A DNA stretch of 64,000 nucleotides from Neofusicoccum parvum (GCA_020912385.1 CP087214.1:992001-1056000); one strand, 5' to 3'. Counted from the stretch's first letter, positions 12,206-23,869 are shown. Translations and numbers: made by a program. The notes: a model not told the origin generated them from the sequence alone.

Positions 12206-15200
12206 TTACAAGACCTGCCGATCGCAATGTCAGCACGATGGCATTATGGGGCGCAACATTGTGGCACTTACCTCCGCTATCGACTGTTTCTCAATGGTGC
12301 TCTTCTGCTTCTCATTGCGAGAGACGCGGTAGTAGTAATCACTGAAGTCCGCGCACTGCATGTACCGCAGGAACTCTTCGTCGTGAGTGATGACAATGAG
12401 CTGGAAGTTGCTCTGCTGGCGACGCACACGGATGATTTCGGCTAGCGACTCTGCCAGAGCTCGGATGTTGTCCCGGTCCAGGTTCGTCGTTGGCTCATCC
12501 AGTGCAATAAGTCCGCAGTTGATGCCGAAGCACTCCGCCAGAGCCAGTCGGATGATGATGCTTGCGAGCACCTTTTGGCCAGCACTGCAACGGCCACGCA
12601 TGTCCATTTCAGCGTCCTGCTTGACCATCACCACCCGGTAATTGTAGCTGCGCGACTTGCTGCTCGACTCGTTTTCCGATCTGATCAAGATCGTGTCGAT
12701 GTCAGTGCCCTGATAAGTCTTTTTCCAAAGCTCCTCAATGATGCGGTTGATCTCTTCGAGCTTGAGGCTGTGGTACTTGACAATAGCCTTGTCAAGAGCA
12801 CCGCCGTAGCGCCCAAGGTCCTCAATAGCTGCCTTTGTTGTTTCGACCTTGATATGTGCTTCCTTGTAGTTCTGCGCGGCATGCTTGTAGTCGGTCTCCC
12901 AGTCCGCGGCATACTGCTTCAACTGGTCGTCCTTAGATCTCACCGTGCCAATGAGACTGGCTTGCTCTGCACTCAGCCTGTTCCGCTCGTGCTGCCACTT
13001 GCTGGCCTCGCGCTCGTAGCGATCCTTGTCTACCTCCGCATTGTGCTTTTCAAGCTCCTCAACCTCCTCGCGGAGTTTGCCGAGCTTCTTGAGCCCAGAG
13101 CGGAACCTCAAGTTGTCGTTGATTGCGCGTTTCGTCTCCGTGTGATCGCGGAGCTGTTCGTCAATCTTCTTGGTTTCGGCCGTGATCTCCCTCTGCTCCA
13201 TCTCCATCTGCTGGCTCTCTTCCTGAAGATCCTCGATTTCGCGACGAGCCTGAGTGAGTTGGTTCAGGCCACCACTCTCAAGGTAGGCACTGATCTCCTG
13301 ATTGGCATTTTTCAGGCTGCGGAGGCTCTCAGTGGTATTATCGTAGGCCGCTTGCAGTTCATGTTCCTTTTGCGCACCCCTCTGCTCAATCGCGTCGTAC
13401 TTGGCTTGAGCTTGCTCGACATCTGGAATGAGGGTTTGAAGGTCTTGATCGGTTTGACGTATCGATTCCCGGTGCTCAGCGGTTCGAGATCTTACATCTT
13501 GAATCTGGGTGTGCAGACTGTTCTTTTCCCTGAGCGCATATTCTGCATCGGTGACCTTGGCGCCAATATCCTTAGACTCGAGCTCAAGATGCGATATGGT
13601 CTCGCGAGCTCGCTCCTTCTCAGTCGTCAGCTGCGCCAACTTGTTCTTGTTGGCCTTTAACTGGTCGTTAATTTTCTTGAGGTCATCCTGGATCTTCTCA
13701 ACACCTCTGAAGACTCCCAGATGCGCCTGCTTCGCCGACAGCTCTTTGATCTGTTCCTCAAAGGTACGGATGGCTTTGTAATCCTGGATGATGGCTTGGA
13801 CATCCTTCGTCATGAACTCAACATCTCTCTTCGACTCCTGGCGTTCGTTGACGCGCTGATCCTGTCCTTCGATGACCCTCAAGAGATCATCACGTTTCGA
13901 TTCCAGGTCACGGCAGGCTGCCTCTAGTGCAGGGATCTCGCTGTCCTTGAGTCGAACCCAAGTGTCGTAGAAAGGCTGTGCTTCGCGTAGCTTTTCAAGC
14001 TCCTCCTGCTGTTCTTTCAATATGTCTTTATAGCTGTCTTTCACAGCTTCTTGAATTCGGTCTTCAAGTCTTTTCTGGAATGTCGACTTCTCGGAATCCT
14101 TCTTGAAACCGCGACGGCACAATTGGCAGATGTTGTGATTTTCGAGGGTCGATAGACAATCCTTGTAGAACTTCCCCATGTGTCCAAAGCCGGTTGCGTC
14201 ATTCTTTGCCACGTCAACGTTCGCCTCCGCTGTGCTCAGGGCCTCAGGGAACCCGTCTGGTGTCTCATCCTCGTCCAGAGCTTCATCAACGCGTTCCTCA
14301 GAGGTTTTAAGCACTTCGCGTTTCTTGCTGAGATCATTCTTGGCTGTGGTCAACTTGAACTGGATTTGTTCAAGCTCACGAGTTGTTCCATCCCGCTGCA
14401 GTTCCGTATCCCGGAGCTCGCCGGATCTCTGTTGAAGGGCTGCATTGAAGTCCGTCTCAAGTGTGCTTGGCTCCCAGGTCTGTCCGATAATGCGAGAAAT
14501 CGGCTCCCGATGCGTGCCGGTGTTCTTGGCAAGACTTGTCTGCCTGGCCTTTACTTCTTTCCGCACATAGTCCAGCTGCGCCGAATCACCAGCTCTGCGC
14601 GTCGCTTCCACCATCTCGGCGTCCAATTTCTCCTTCTCGTCCTCCAACTCGCGTATTTGGCCATTCGCTTCACTGATCTTCTCTTCCCAATGCGCTGCAG
14701 CGCGGTCTGCTTTGGCCTTGTCCAGACGTCTGTTGATATCCTCCAGGGACGACTCAAGCCTAGCTTTGCTGCCTTCATCAACGTCGATCTTGTTGAAATT
14801 TTCTTGCAGATCTGACATTTTCTTCTCATTGCCAGCGATCTGAGATTTGTGGTTGTTTTTGCTAGCCTCAAGCGCGCTCTTGCGCTGATTAACTTGGTTA
14901 AGCTCCCTGTTGGCAACCTGAAGTTCATCTTGCTTTTGTTTCCTGGCACGTTGCAATGCAGTCTGCTGGTCTTTTGCCATCTTGTTGATACGTTCCATGA
15001 AGTCACGTACTTGCTCATCGTTGATCTCGAGGTCGAAGCCGCGGATGCTGTGACGATGTGCAGTCTCCTTGATAAGGCTCGCCCTGGCTTTGAGTTGGCG
15101 TTCATAAGCGTCTTTGTTGGCTTGGTGCTTTCCAACATCATTCTGCTTGGTGCCAAGAGAGGCGCGAATACGCTTTGTAGCTTGGGTGATCTCGTTGTAG

Positions 15201-16458
15201 CGCTGGATCTTCTCTTGGCGGTCTTTCTCGTAAAGTTGGACGCGTTCCTCATACTGGTCAAGGTGTGCTTGTAGTTCCTCGTCTGTATCCGTCATTTCCC
15301 GGATATTTTGCCGTAGCTCTTCCACGTTTCTTTCGGTAGCCGAGGCCTCAATACGTTTCCCCTTCAGTCTAGACACAATGTTCTGGAACTCAGCAGCATG
15401 GTCCCAAGCTTCCTGCGAGCGTGTGGCGGCATCTTTGATACCATCTTCAAGAGCATTGATTTGAGTGCGAAGCTCTTCGATCTCATCGTAGAGATCGGTT
15501 GCCCGCTTCTCAGCCTTCTCGCCCTTCTCCTTGTCTTCTTTAGAGTGCTGCTCGATAATCCTCAACTTGCCTAGCTCTTCCTTTTGCCGCTTCTGGAGAA
15601 TCTTGATGTTTTCAATGGCCTTGGTGTATTTTAGAGCCTCGAATATTGCATCGAACCGCTTCTTCAGAGTTGAAGGCTCACTCATAGGCCACATGCTCTC
15701 TTCCTGGTGGCAGAATATGACATACTCAAGGATGGCGGGTGCTATGCCGAGATACTGGGGCATGATCTGGTTAAGCTCGGCGACACGTGAAGAGATGGCA
15801 GTGCGTTCGCCATCCTTGACCATGAGTAGCTGGCCTTCAAGCGCCTTGACCGTGCGCGTGGTCCCGCTTCCGGACTTCTTCACCGTTAATTGCAGGCTGC
15901 GCGTGGAAACCATCTTAACGCCAGATGTAGCCTTGAAGGACATCTTGACCTGAGCCAAGACTTCCTTCTCACCGCAGAGCTGTGGACGGAGTCAGCGTGA
16001 GAAGGTCGACGGGTCGTGATACGCACGTTGGGATCATGGATGAAGGACTTGCCGCGCTCGCTATTGGGCGGCAGCTCACCCGTCGTGGCATACTTGAGAC
16101 ATTCGATGATAGTCTGCGGCATTAGCAAAGTTCTGCACAATCTGGGCGGGGCCGGGATCTGCGGAGCATACCGTCTTCCCCGAGCCGTTGAAACCGACAA
16201 TGAGCGTGAGCGGGCTGTAGAACTGAATTGTCTCGCTGACTCGGTTGTCGAACGAGCGGACGCTCCGGGTGGGTTAGCATGAAACCGCGCGGGCGGGGAT
16301 GGCAGCCTACCCCAGGATGGACAGCTTGTCGATGTACGCTGAGACGGACGGCTGTCAGTTTGGGCTGGACGCGGCGGGCGTCGAAAAGGCGGCGCTACTC
16401 ACACCTGGCAGCAGTTAGCAGGGCCCTGGCACGCAGCTGTCAGGCGCACTACTTACAT
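12206..16458 (-). CDS. RAD50: DNA double-strand break repair ATPase RAD50
   Basis: RAD50 is the SMC-like ATPase of the Mre11-Rad50-Nbs1 complex, which senses and processes DNA breaks and telomeres in the nucleus. Proposed exons are 16458-16457, 16404-16403, 16338-16311, 16262-16172, 16113-16027, 15979-12272 and 12214-12206, giving 1308 aa. The Walker A motif is VGFNGSGKT and the signature is [17 protein letters not shown]. The Walker B is [12 protein letters not shown]. Two long coiled-coil arms flank the zinc hook [10 protein letters not shown] near residue 690. The ATG at 16458 has a strong context (gccgccATG) but its G belongs to a GTAAGT donor. Only a 2-nt exon at 16404-16403, between a CCAG acceptor and a GTGAGT donor, restores [11 protein letters not shown]. 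The last 57-nt intron makes the end IAEVL. The core is certain; the micro-exon is inferred. Confidence 0.95.
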
Positions 16459-17039
16459 GGCGGCGGTCTCAGAGCGCGCAGGCGTGCCGGACGCGCATTC
16501 AGAGCAGGGCGGCGAGGGCGAGGCGTGTCAGCGCAGATGCAGAGGTGAGCTGGAGACCAGGCAACTGAGGGTGAGGCAGCTGCGCGGACGGCGGCGTGGA
16601 TGCCTGCGCGCAAACGAGGCGGACAACGCGTTCCGCCGCGCGCGCTCCCGTGACTGCGACCCACCGGGCTGCTCTGGATGTTCGGGCCTACGCCGCTTCA
16701 GGCACATGCAAGGCGAGGAATCAGCGATCGTTCGCGCCAGGTCACAGCGCCGCGGCGAGCGCGCGTGCGTGGAAGGACCTAGACGGAAGAGCCGTCCGTT
16801 GGGCATTCGTCAGTGGCTGCGCTGCGAGCCAAACTAGCCCGACTCTTCACCAAGCGCGCCGATGACCTGCGCCCCAGTGCCTGGAGGGGCTCGCTCTGCC
16901 GGGCGCATTCTCTCACTTCTGCCCTGCTCTGCCCTGTTGCCCATGCCTACACCGTTGACCAACAGTCCCTCCAGTCGTACCACTGCGCCGTTGCCAGAGT
17001 GCATGTAGCCGCCCCCAGCATCGCCTCTGAGCCCCCACC
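16459..17039. promoter_or_regulatory. Divergent promoter region between RAD50 and WC-2
   Basis: About 0.6 kb lies between two divergent start codons. No reliable coding frame or named element is visible. It must contain both promoters and 5' UTRs. Confidence 0.45.
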
Positions 17040-18642
17040 ATGTACCAAAATGGCGGTGTTACCGGTGATGTGAGCTTCTCCTCCGCCCGCTGGGCCAGCG
17101 GCCGCGCGCGCAGCTCCCGCACCCCAGTCGCACGTCTCCGCTGACATGATGCACGCCAGATGGCGGGTGCGCCGCCGGGCATGGCCGGCATGCCACTGGC
17201 GATGGACCACAACGGGCTGCTCGACAGCATGGACGTGAACATGCTGTCCATGGACCTCGACTTCTCGACAGGCCACGAGCACGAGCCGACGCAGTCGTAC
17301 AACACTCCGATCGCCGCGCAGCCGCCTCGCACGCAGGCCACCCCGGCCAACTCCCACGACGCCTTTGCCGTGCAGCAACCCTCCGTCGCCAACAACTACT
17401 CCATGTCCGGCATTGGTGCAGGCCCGCTGCCCACCGGTTTCGGGATGCAGAGCCAGAATCCGTCTGGCAGCACGCTGACCGAGTTCACCAAGCGCCGCAA
17501 TTGGTCGCAGCGCGTCATCGAGGAGCTGCGCGACCTGTTGCACATCCTCACCCCCGACGGCCGCATCATCTACGTCTCGCCCTCCTGCAAGACTCTCACC
17601 GGCTGGGAGTCGCAGCAGCTGATCGGCCGTGTCGCTACTGATTTCATCCACCAGGACGACAGCGGCATCTTCATCCGCGAGTTCAACGAGTCCATCGCCT
17701 CCCAAAACCCGCTGCGCTTCTTTTATCGCTTCCGCAAGCCCGACGGCTCCTTTGTCATCTTTGAATCGCACGGCCATGGCCATTTTGACCAGCCTGCCCC
17801 GAGCTTCGCAGGCGCCAACTCGTTCTCCTTCTGTCGAGGCTTCTTCATGATGGCCCGGCCGTATCCAATCAAGAACACTTCGCTGCTGGACTCCTTCCTG
17901 GAACATAAAATCGAGAATGAGCGCCTCACGAAGAGGATTGCAGAGCTGAAGCGGGAGGAGCAGGATGAGCAAGAGTCGCAGGACAGGCACTGGGTGAAAA
18001 AGACGGATGGGCACAGCAGCGTCACGCTATCTGTGACGGATGCAACCAGGACTAACACAGGGGCGGATACACCCAATACCTACAACGGCATGCCGCCGCC
18101 AGCGAGACCCGGGATTTCCAATACCGCTCTTACTCGCCAGAACCTCGACGAAGTCCTCGCGGCATCGAAACCGGACAGCATCAACGACAAAATGGCGCGC
18201 TACGAGGGTGCTACGCACATCGACACGATTGAAATGCTTACCGGCTTGCGATATCGGGATGGAGAAAGATCACAAGGAATTAGTACCGGAGACACCAGTC
18301 CTGCTCTGATCAGGGGAGATGCGGGCATCGCCATCTTGGTCGACAAGGACAACAGAGGAAGCTCGGATAAGAAAAAGAAGCTGAAAGTTGCGGATGAATA
18401 CGTGTGCACAGACTGTGGCACGTTGGACTCACCCGAATGGAGAAAGGGTCCGAATGGACCCAAGACGTTGTGCAACGCCTGTGGATGTGAGTTATACAAA
18501 GAAATAACAGCAAGGATGAAGCACACTAAGACTTGTAATAGTGCGGTGGGCGAAGAAGGAGAAGAAACGACAAAGTATGACCGCAAATGGCTCGCAGCAC
18601 CCACCGTCATTGCCAATGCAAAACAGCAGCGGTAGTGGATAA
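17040..18642 (+). CDS. WC-2: White collar-2-like photoreceptor-complex transcription factor (PAS + GATA zinc finger)
   Basis: WC-2 pairs with the photoreceptor WC-1 to activate light-response genes in the nucleus and, in Neurospora, supports the circadian clock. Exons are 17040-17069, 17160-18486 and 18542-18642, giving 485 aa. The first exon reads [10 protein letters not shown] and joins in frame to [11 protein letters not shown] single PAS domain follows at about residues 125-240 ([29 protein letters not shown]). The GATA finger has Cys 426, 429, 448 and 451 in a C-x2-C-x18-C-x2-C pattern. The 55-nt intron at 18487 joins CNACG to [12 protein letters not shown], the basic tail expected for this finger. 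Reading through it gives a different C-terminus that lacks this tail. There is no LOV chromophore motif, which separates it from WC-1. Confidence 0.93.
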
Positions 18643-19333
18643 ACCATCACGCCTGTAGCCTAAGGATGCGGATGACAAGCACAGAAAGATTACAACAGCA
18701 TCAACTCGCCTTTCCAGGAGGTGACTCCGAGCGCCCCGCTATTAGGTCAAGTCCCACGCGCTGTAGAAAGCGCAGAAAAGTCACTCCAGAATTTGTCCAC
18801 AAGAAAGCATTTCAGGTGCTGCAAGGAAGAGGAGATAGGAGCACCATGTCTGGGGATGTATTTGGTCATGGCGTTGACATGAGAGGAGGAACCCGGAGCC
18901 ATACGGGTCGGGATTTACGACGACTATGAGGTGTTTGACTCATGGAGATTGCACCGCACACGTACACGATGCTAAGCTTCTGATCTAAGCAACAATTCAA
19001 GGATAGGGTGCCTCCAGCAAAGGCCCCACGCAATACATGTCCTGATTATTTTATTTTGGAGACTATATAGATACCCAGGTGTGACAATGAAGCCACTCTT
19101 CGGAATTATTCTACACTCACATTTGGATTTGTTCTATATGCTCGGACCTCCGGCGAACTTGCTCAGCGTGCGTAAATACGATCTGCCCTGTATGGCACGT
19201 CCAGTTCGGGATATAGCCCATTGGTGTTTTTTTTTGTGACCACCTAGCCTGGCCGGTATCTGTTGCCTTAATGTCGATAAACGCCGGGATATCCTTCTCG
19301 ATCTCATCACCACCCAGCCATCCCAATGTAGCT
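18643..19333. other. Convergent 3' intergenic between WC-2 and SLX9
   Basis: Both flanking genes end here. The sequence is AT-richer than its surroundings and shows no coding signal. It likely holds the two 3' UTRs. Confidence 0.5.
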
Positions 19334-19982
19334 TCAGCCCGAAGCGAATTCTTTCTTCTTCTCCATGGTGTTCTCGATGAAGCTCCTCAAAGCCGACCAC
19401 CTGTTTGCTGTTGGCGCAGCTGGCGGAGCATTGCCCATATCTGCATATTCCTGGGTCTGTTCTTGCGGGGCCTGCGGATGGCCTGCAGACATGAGCGCCA
19501 GGTTCTTTTCGAACCGCTGCCGCTCCAAGCGCTCCAGCTTTTCCTTCCTCTTCAACGCGCCCGGTCTGCTCTTCAGACTCTTGTGCTTGATTTTCGCCTG
19601 GCCGACCTCGACAGTGCCGTCCTCGCCACCTGCCTCCGCACCATCGTCATCCGCATCTGGTAGCGCGTCGGCCAACGACTCGAGCGTTGTGACCAGCTTC
19701 TTGTTCGGGCGGCGGCGCTTTTTTGTGGTGGCGGATTTGGTGACCTTGGACATGAGGAGCGAGTGCTTCATCTCGCGCTTGTCCTTCTTGGTCTGGCGGA
19801 ACGAGGAGAACGGCGTGTCGACGACCAGGTCGCTCGAGGCGGCGAAGTCGGAAGAGTTCGCATTGGAGGCGGCGATAGGCTTGGATGCTTTGGTGCGCAA
19901 CGAAGTGCGTTTGCCTTTGGTGGGCGCCTGCAGGCGTTGTGAGTACTTCTCCGGAGCGCGAGTGCGGCATGTGACGTACCAT
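19334..19982 (-). CDS. SLX9: Ribosome biogenesis protein SLX9
   Basis: SLX9 acts in pre-40S maturation and export in the nucleolus and nucleus. Exons are 19982-19980 and 19927-19334, giving 198 aa. The first coding exon is the ATG alone: it is followed directly by a GTACGT donor, and the 52-nt intron joins it to APTKGKRTSLRTKASKP. This matches the usual SLX9 N-terminus. Family signatures are KDKREMKHSLLMSKV, KKRRRPNKKLVTTLESLADA, GQAKIKHKSLKSRPGALKRK and the C-terminal RWSALRSFIENTMEKKKEF. The protein is very basic with an acidic patch in the middle. A downstream in-frame ATG at about 19900 could start a shorter form lacking the first 27 residues, but the spliced start fits the family better. 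Confidence 0.9.
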
Positions 19983-20429
19983 CTTGCTGCGAGACTGGGG
20001 TGGTGGAGCGGTGGTTCGTGGAGGAAGTTTTCTTAAGTCCGGGGAAGCGTCCTGGCGTGGCGCAAGCGATCAGCGTCATGAAGGCGCCGCGACGTCGCCG
20101 TTCCACCGGTCCCTGCGCTCAGAACTCAAAACCAACGCACGTTATTCTTCGCTGCATCGTCGGTCCTTCTCCATCCGTCCTGGAGGCGGTGCTGCTCGCC
20201 GCACGTCGAGGATGTGGTGTGGCGCATCGCGCTGCTAAAGTCTTCGAAGTCAAGGTCATCGCTAGAGCACGCAAGCGGCAACAAGGCTTGCTGTTTGTCC
20301 TTTGCTTAACTCGGATACGTAATGGACATCTTGGTAATGACGCGGTCGCTGAAGTATCGCATTCTCATTTCCTTTTGAGTTTCTTACTCGTATTTTTCAC
20401 TTCTCAAAATATCTCTATTATTCGGACAA
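19983..20429. other. Intergenic, SLX9 promoter side
   Basis: This 0.45-kb stretch lies between the SLX9 start and the glycosyltransferase 3' end. No recognisable gene is present. Confidence 0.5.
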
Positions 20430-21921
20430 CTATCCACTCCGTGGAATGACCCATCCTCGCTCAGGACCACACGGTTCGAGCTCACTCCGGAAGTCCCTTA
20501 TCCTATCTGTCAGCCATCCCGACTCTATTTCTCGCCTCTCTTCCTTATTTGGTTTTCCTAATATAATGACCGAACTGATTCGACAAATGTCCGGTTCGTA
20601 GCTGTACTGCAGGCAGTCATGCCGTGCGATGCAAGCGTTCCTACAGTTGGACGCAGACTGATGAGCGTCTTTGGCCACTTCAGAGCCAGCAGCTGTGAAT
20701 TCATCCACCAGTTCCTGACCGCCGTTGTATTCCCATTCTCTGGATAGATTGTCCCAGTCCGCTCTCGTCGGCTGGATGTACGGATCAACGAAATAGTCGA
20801 AATAATCTGAGAACGTGATCGAAGAATTGCGGCCCTAGCACCTATTAGTCAGCGAATAGGTGTTTGAAGCCTAGGGAGATGCGCACCTTTTCCTTCAGTC
20901 TGCCTTGCTCAAACTCCCAAAGTGCGTCCACCTCTGCGCCGGTGACGTGGTGCCAACTCAGTGCCGGCGTACACCAGCGCTCGCGCGTCCAGGTGATGGT
21001 ATTCGGCGGATCGCTCTGTATTGCCGGCGCACACTGCGTTAAATTTACATTTGCCTCCTGCAGCGCAGCTGCGAGAACCGCGTCTCCGCAGCAAAACGTC
21101 GGAACCTTCGATTCCCACGCTTTCTCGTGTATAAGCTCCATCTCGTTGAGCCTCTGGAGCGCCGTATGCGATAACACAAATCCGCTTCCGCCATGTGCAA
21201 AGGGAAGCTTCCCCACGAAGGACCGCCCGCCCAGGTAGAGTGGTTGCGTATGGTCGAGTCGGTCCAGCCAGGCCAAGAGGTTTGTCCAGACCATGTAAGT
21301 GTCAGCTTCAGTGAAGACGTACCATTTCTTGTCGGGGTACTCTTCGTAAGCTTTCCGGGCCATGGGTAGGAACTTCCATTTGTCGAGATTCCATCCTCCA
21401 GTAAGTTCAAGCATCTCTTGGAGCTCTTTGCCCCACTGCTGTTGCTCGCGATATAGCTGAAAATCCGGATGCTGGTTGACAATGTCTGGGGAAATGTCCG
21501 CCAGGATGTCGTAAACATGATGCGCGCCAATATCCTGCTCGTAATCGGATAGAAGGAGAACGTCCTTCGTGCATCGGAACGTTGTCAGGAAATGCGCTGG
21601 CAGCTTGTCGTATATTTCTGTTGCTCCAGTCTTGAGGACCAGAAGAATATCATCGGCCCCTGGGATGTTTCGACACGGTGGATGTTGGCTTCCCGAGTGG
21701 GGTAGCTGAGTGTGCACGGAATAACCTGCTGTCGCCAGAGAGTTGCTATCCCTTCCTTCCTCCAGTGCTTCTCGGAGCCTGTCTTTTAGACCTGCTAAAA
21801 CGTTCGGTTTATCGAATGATGTTTTTTGTTGGAGCGAGATGACGGTACAAAGAAAAATGACTGATCCGAATAGCAGAACATAGCGTAACCAATTGGAGAT
21901 CCGAGGCCTAATGGACAGCAT
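20430..21921 (-). CDS. Type II membrane glycosyltransferase, GT31/fringe-like, with C-terminal PAN-like segment
   Basis: This is a predicted Golgi glycosyltransferase that adds sugar to secreted or wall glycoproteins; donor and acceptor are unknown. Exons are 21921-20887 and 20834-20430, giving 479 aa, with a 52-nt intron that keeps the frame. A signal anchor lies at about residues 11-30 (WLRYVLLFGSVIFLCTVISL) after a short basic cytosolic tail. The fringe-like core has LLLSDYEQDIGAHHVYDIL, the acidic metal-binding motif FTEADTYMVW, then LYLGG and FAHGGSGFVLS. Next come FCCGDAVLAAAL and, later, LSWHHVTG. The second exon holds a Cys-rich stretch (NCRNACIARHDCLQYSY) resembling a PAN/apple module. 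The GT31 assignment rests on motif order. It is divergent from the SRA-domain gene. Confidence 0.8.
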
Positions 21922-22603
21922 GTTGAACCAGAAGGCACAATATTAGAAAGCGACGTTAGATAGTCTTTCTGAGTATTTGGGACAACATAGTCCACGGGAG
22001 TCTTTCGTTAAGATGATGGTGCTAGTCCTCGCGTCGGTTGATTCCCTCATTCGGATATTTAAATCTGCACTTCGTGGCAAACTTTCGCGACTCAAAGTCG
22101 TTGGAGATGAAACCTAGCTCGGTCAAAAGTACTTTTATGCGCATCCTCAGTGGAGCACATTACACGATTCTTCGTTCCTCACACTGTTTTCCAGACAACC
22201 CTTGTCGTGCTTGGCGGGAGCCTCGGCCGCTCTTTCCGGCGCGATAAGGCACCACGCACAAACGCCAGAGTCCGTCAACCGCACCACCTTCATTCAGCCC
22301 TGCAACGGTCTGCCGGTGCCAACTTTCTCAACGGGCATACACAGCCGAGCTTCTGGCATTCATACCTTCCGCAGTAGACGTGGTGTCTGGCGGTCTCCAC
22401 AACTGTTCTCAACCGCGCTTCGTCGTACGTACACGTACTACTCCGACCGACGAGTGCTAGCTTCAACCTTGGTCACTAATAAGCTTCGGCACTCGAAAGG
22501 TGGGGAAGCTACGGCTAGAAAGCCGCTTTTACGACGCGTCTCACGCAACTGACGCGTACACCTACGTTACCGCCGGTCATCTCACTTCGATATCAACATC
22601 ACC
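21922..22603. promoter_or_regulatory. Divergent promoter region between the glycosyltransferase and SRA-domain genes
   Basis: About 0.7 kb separates the divergent starts and contains no recognisable ORF. Both promoters must be here. No specific element is identified. Confidence 0.4.
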
Positions 22604-23869
22604 ATGGCTCCACCGGATTGGGTGCACGAGGAGCGTCTTTCGCCTGAAGAACGCAAGAAGTTGGCGCGGGAAAGAGTGATCAAGATCATCAACAAGCAAC
22701 AGCAAGAGGCAAAGAATTCCTCCACCTTACCTGCGGCCACAACACCTCCAATCAAACGGAAGAGAGACAATAGTCCCCCAGAACTTCATCGCTACGGAAC
22801 CGCTTCAAATGGCTCAAGGATTGCCGAGTCGTCTCGGCGCGGAAGTGACAGTACCGCTCAATCAGTAGACGCGACCCCTCCAAGGAGAGTACAGCCTCAA
22901 TGGTACAGCTCAATTACACAAAGAAAGTTATCTGCTGCCGGCACAGGCCGTAACGTTGATGCAAAGCTAGAGCAGATAAAAAATCTAATCAAGTACTGCA
23001 AGGAGCGAGCCGAGAGCGAAGCAGATACAACTCGACTCTTCGACCGGATTCGGGATGAGCTACACGATCTTGTCTTTCTCCAGGTTACTGACATCGCTCT
23101 ACGCCGGAAGAGGATACTTCACGATGATACTGGTATCCCTCAGCTCTTCGAGACATCCCTGACCAACGTAGAGTTCCCTTGGGATATCCAGGCAGACGCC
23201 CTCGAACTCTACAACAGATGGGCGCTCCGGGTCTTCTCCGTGGATCTTCTCCGTGGTATCGTCAAACGACCGGCCGCCGGAATGTCTGGCAACCGGTCGA
23301 CTGATAGAATCGACCCCGCGTATCCAGGTAAAACGAGGGCCGACTTCTATGGTGAAGGAAATCTCGTCAATGGCCAGTGGTGGCCAACCCAATTGTGCAC
23401 TATTCGGGACGGTGCCCACGGCTCAACGCAAGGTGGAATCTACGCGACAAAGGGCAAGCCTGCCTATTCTATTATCCTCTCAGGTGGAAACCACTACCAA
23501 GATCGGGATGAGGGTGAAGAGTTATGGTACTCCGGAACCGATGGAAAGGACGGTAAATTCTCTGAGAATACGCAGAGCTTGAAGCTCAACATTACCGCCT
23601 CTGAGCCGGTCCGGGTCATTCGCTCTCACAATCTTACACCCGGTGCGAGTGCATACAGACCCCCACGCGGTTTCCGGTACGACGGGCTATATGAAATCCT
23701 CAGCTACCAGATTGTCGACCAGGCTAGAATGGCCTGTTTGTTCCATCTGAGAAGAAATCCTCGGCAGAGCCCGATTCGTTTCCAAGGAAAAGAGATGCGG
23801 CCAACAGCGGTAGAGATCCGTGAATATGACAAACTCAGAGCCGAGATCGAAGCATCTGAACGTATCTGA
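22604..23869 (+). CDS. SRA/YDG-domain protein (putative modified-DNA reader)
   Basis: This single-exon gene encodes 421 aa with a strong start context (caccATGG). The N-terminal third is basic and Ser-rich with a nuclear-localisation-like KRKRDNS. The middle, about residues 125-215, is predicted helical and unassigned. The SRA/YDG domain at about residues 240-395 shows GGIYATKGKPAYSIILSGG, an acidic DRDEGEELWYSGTDGKDG loop, EPVRVIRSHN and PRGFRYDGLYEI. SRA domains flip out and bind modified cytosines in UHRF1, plant SUVH proteins and bacterial enzymes. No RING, SET or nuclease domain is visible, so this is an SRA-only reader. Whether this fungus has the matching DNA modification cannot be told from the window. 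Confidence 0.85.
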   Translation: MAPPDWVHEERLSPEERKKLARERVIKIINKQQQEAKNSSTLPAATTPPIKRKRDNSPPELHRYGTASNGSRIAESSRRGSDSTAQSVDATPPRRVQPQWYSSITQRKLSAAGTGRNVDAKLEQIKNLIKYCKERAESEADTTRLFDRIRDELHDLVFLQVTDIALRRKRILHDDTGIPQLFETSLTNVEFPWDIQADALELYNRWALRVFSVDLLRGIVKRPAAGMSGNRSTDRIDPAYPGKTRADFYGEGNLVNGQWWPTQLCTIRDGAHGSTQGGIYATKGKPAYSIILSGGNHYQDRDEGEELWYSGTDGKDGKFSENTQSLKLNITASEPVRVIRSHNLTPGASAYRPPRGFRYDGLYEILSYQIVDQARMACLFHLRRNPRQSPIRFQGKEMRPTAVEIREYDKLRAEIEASERI

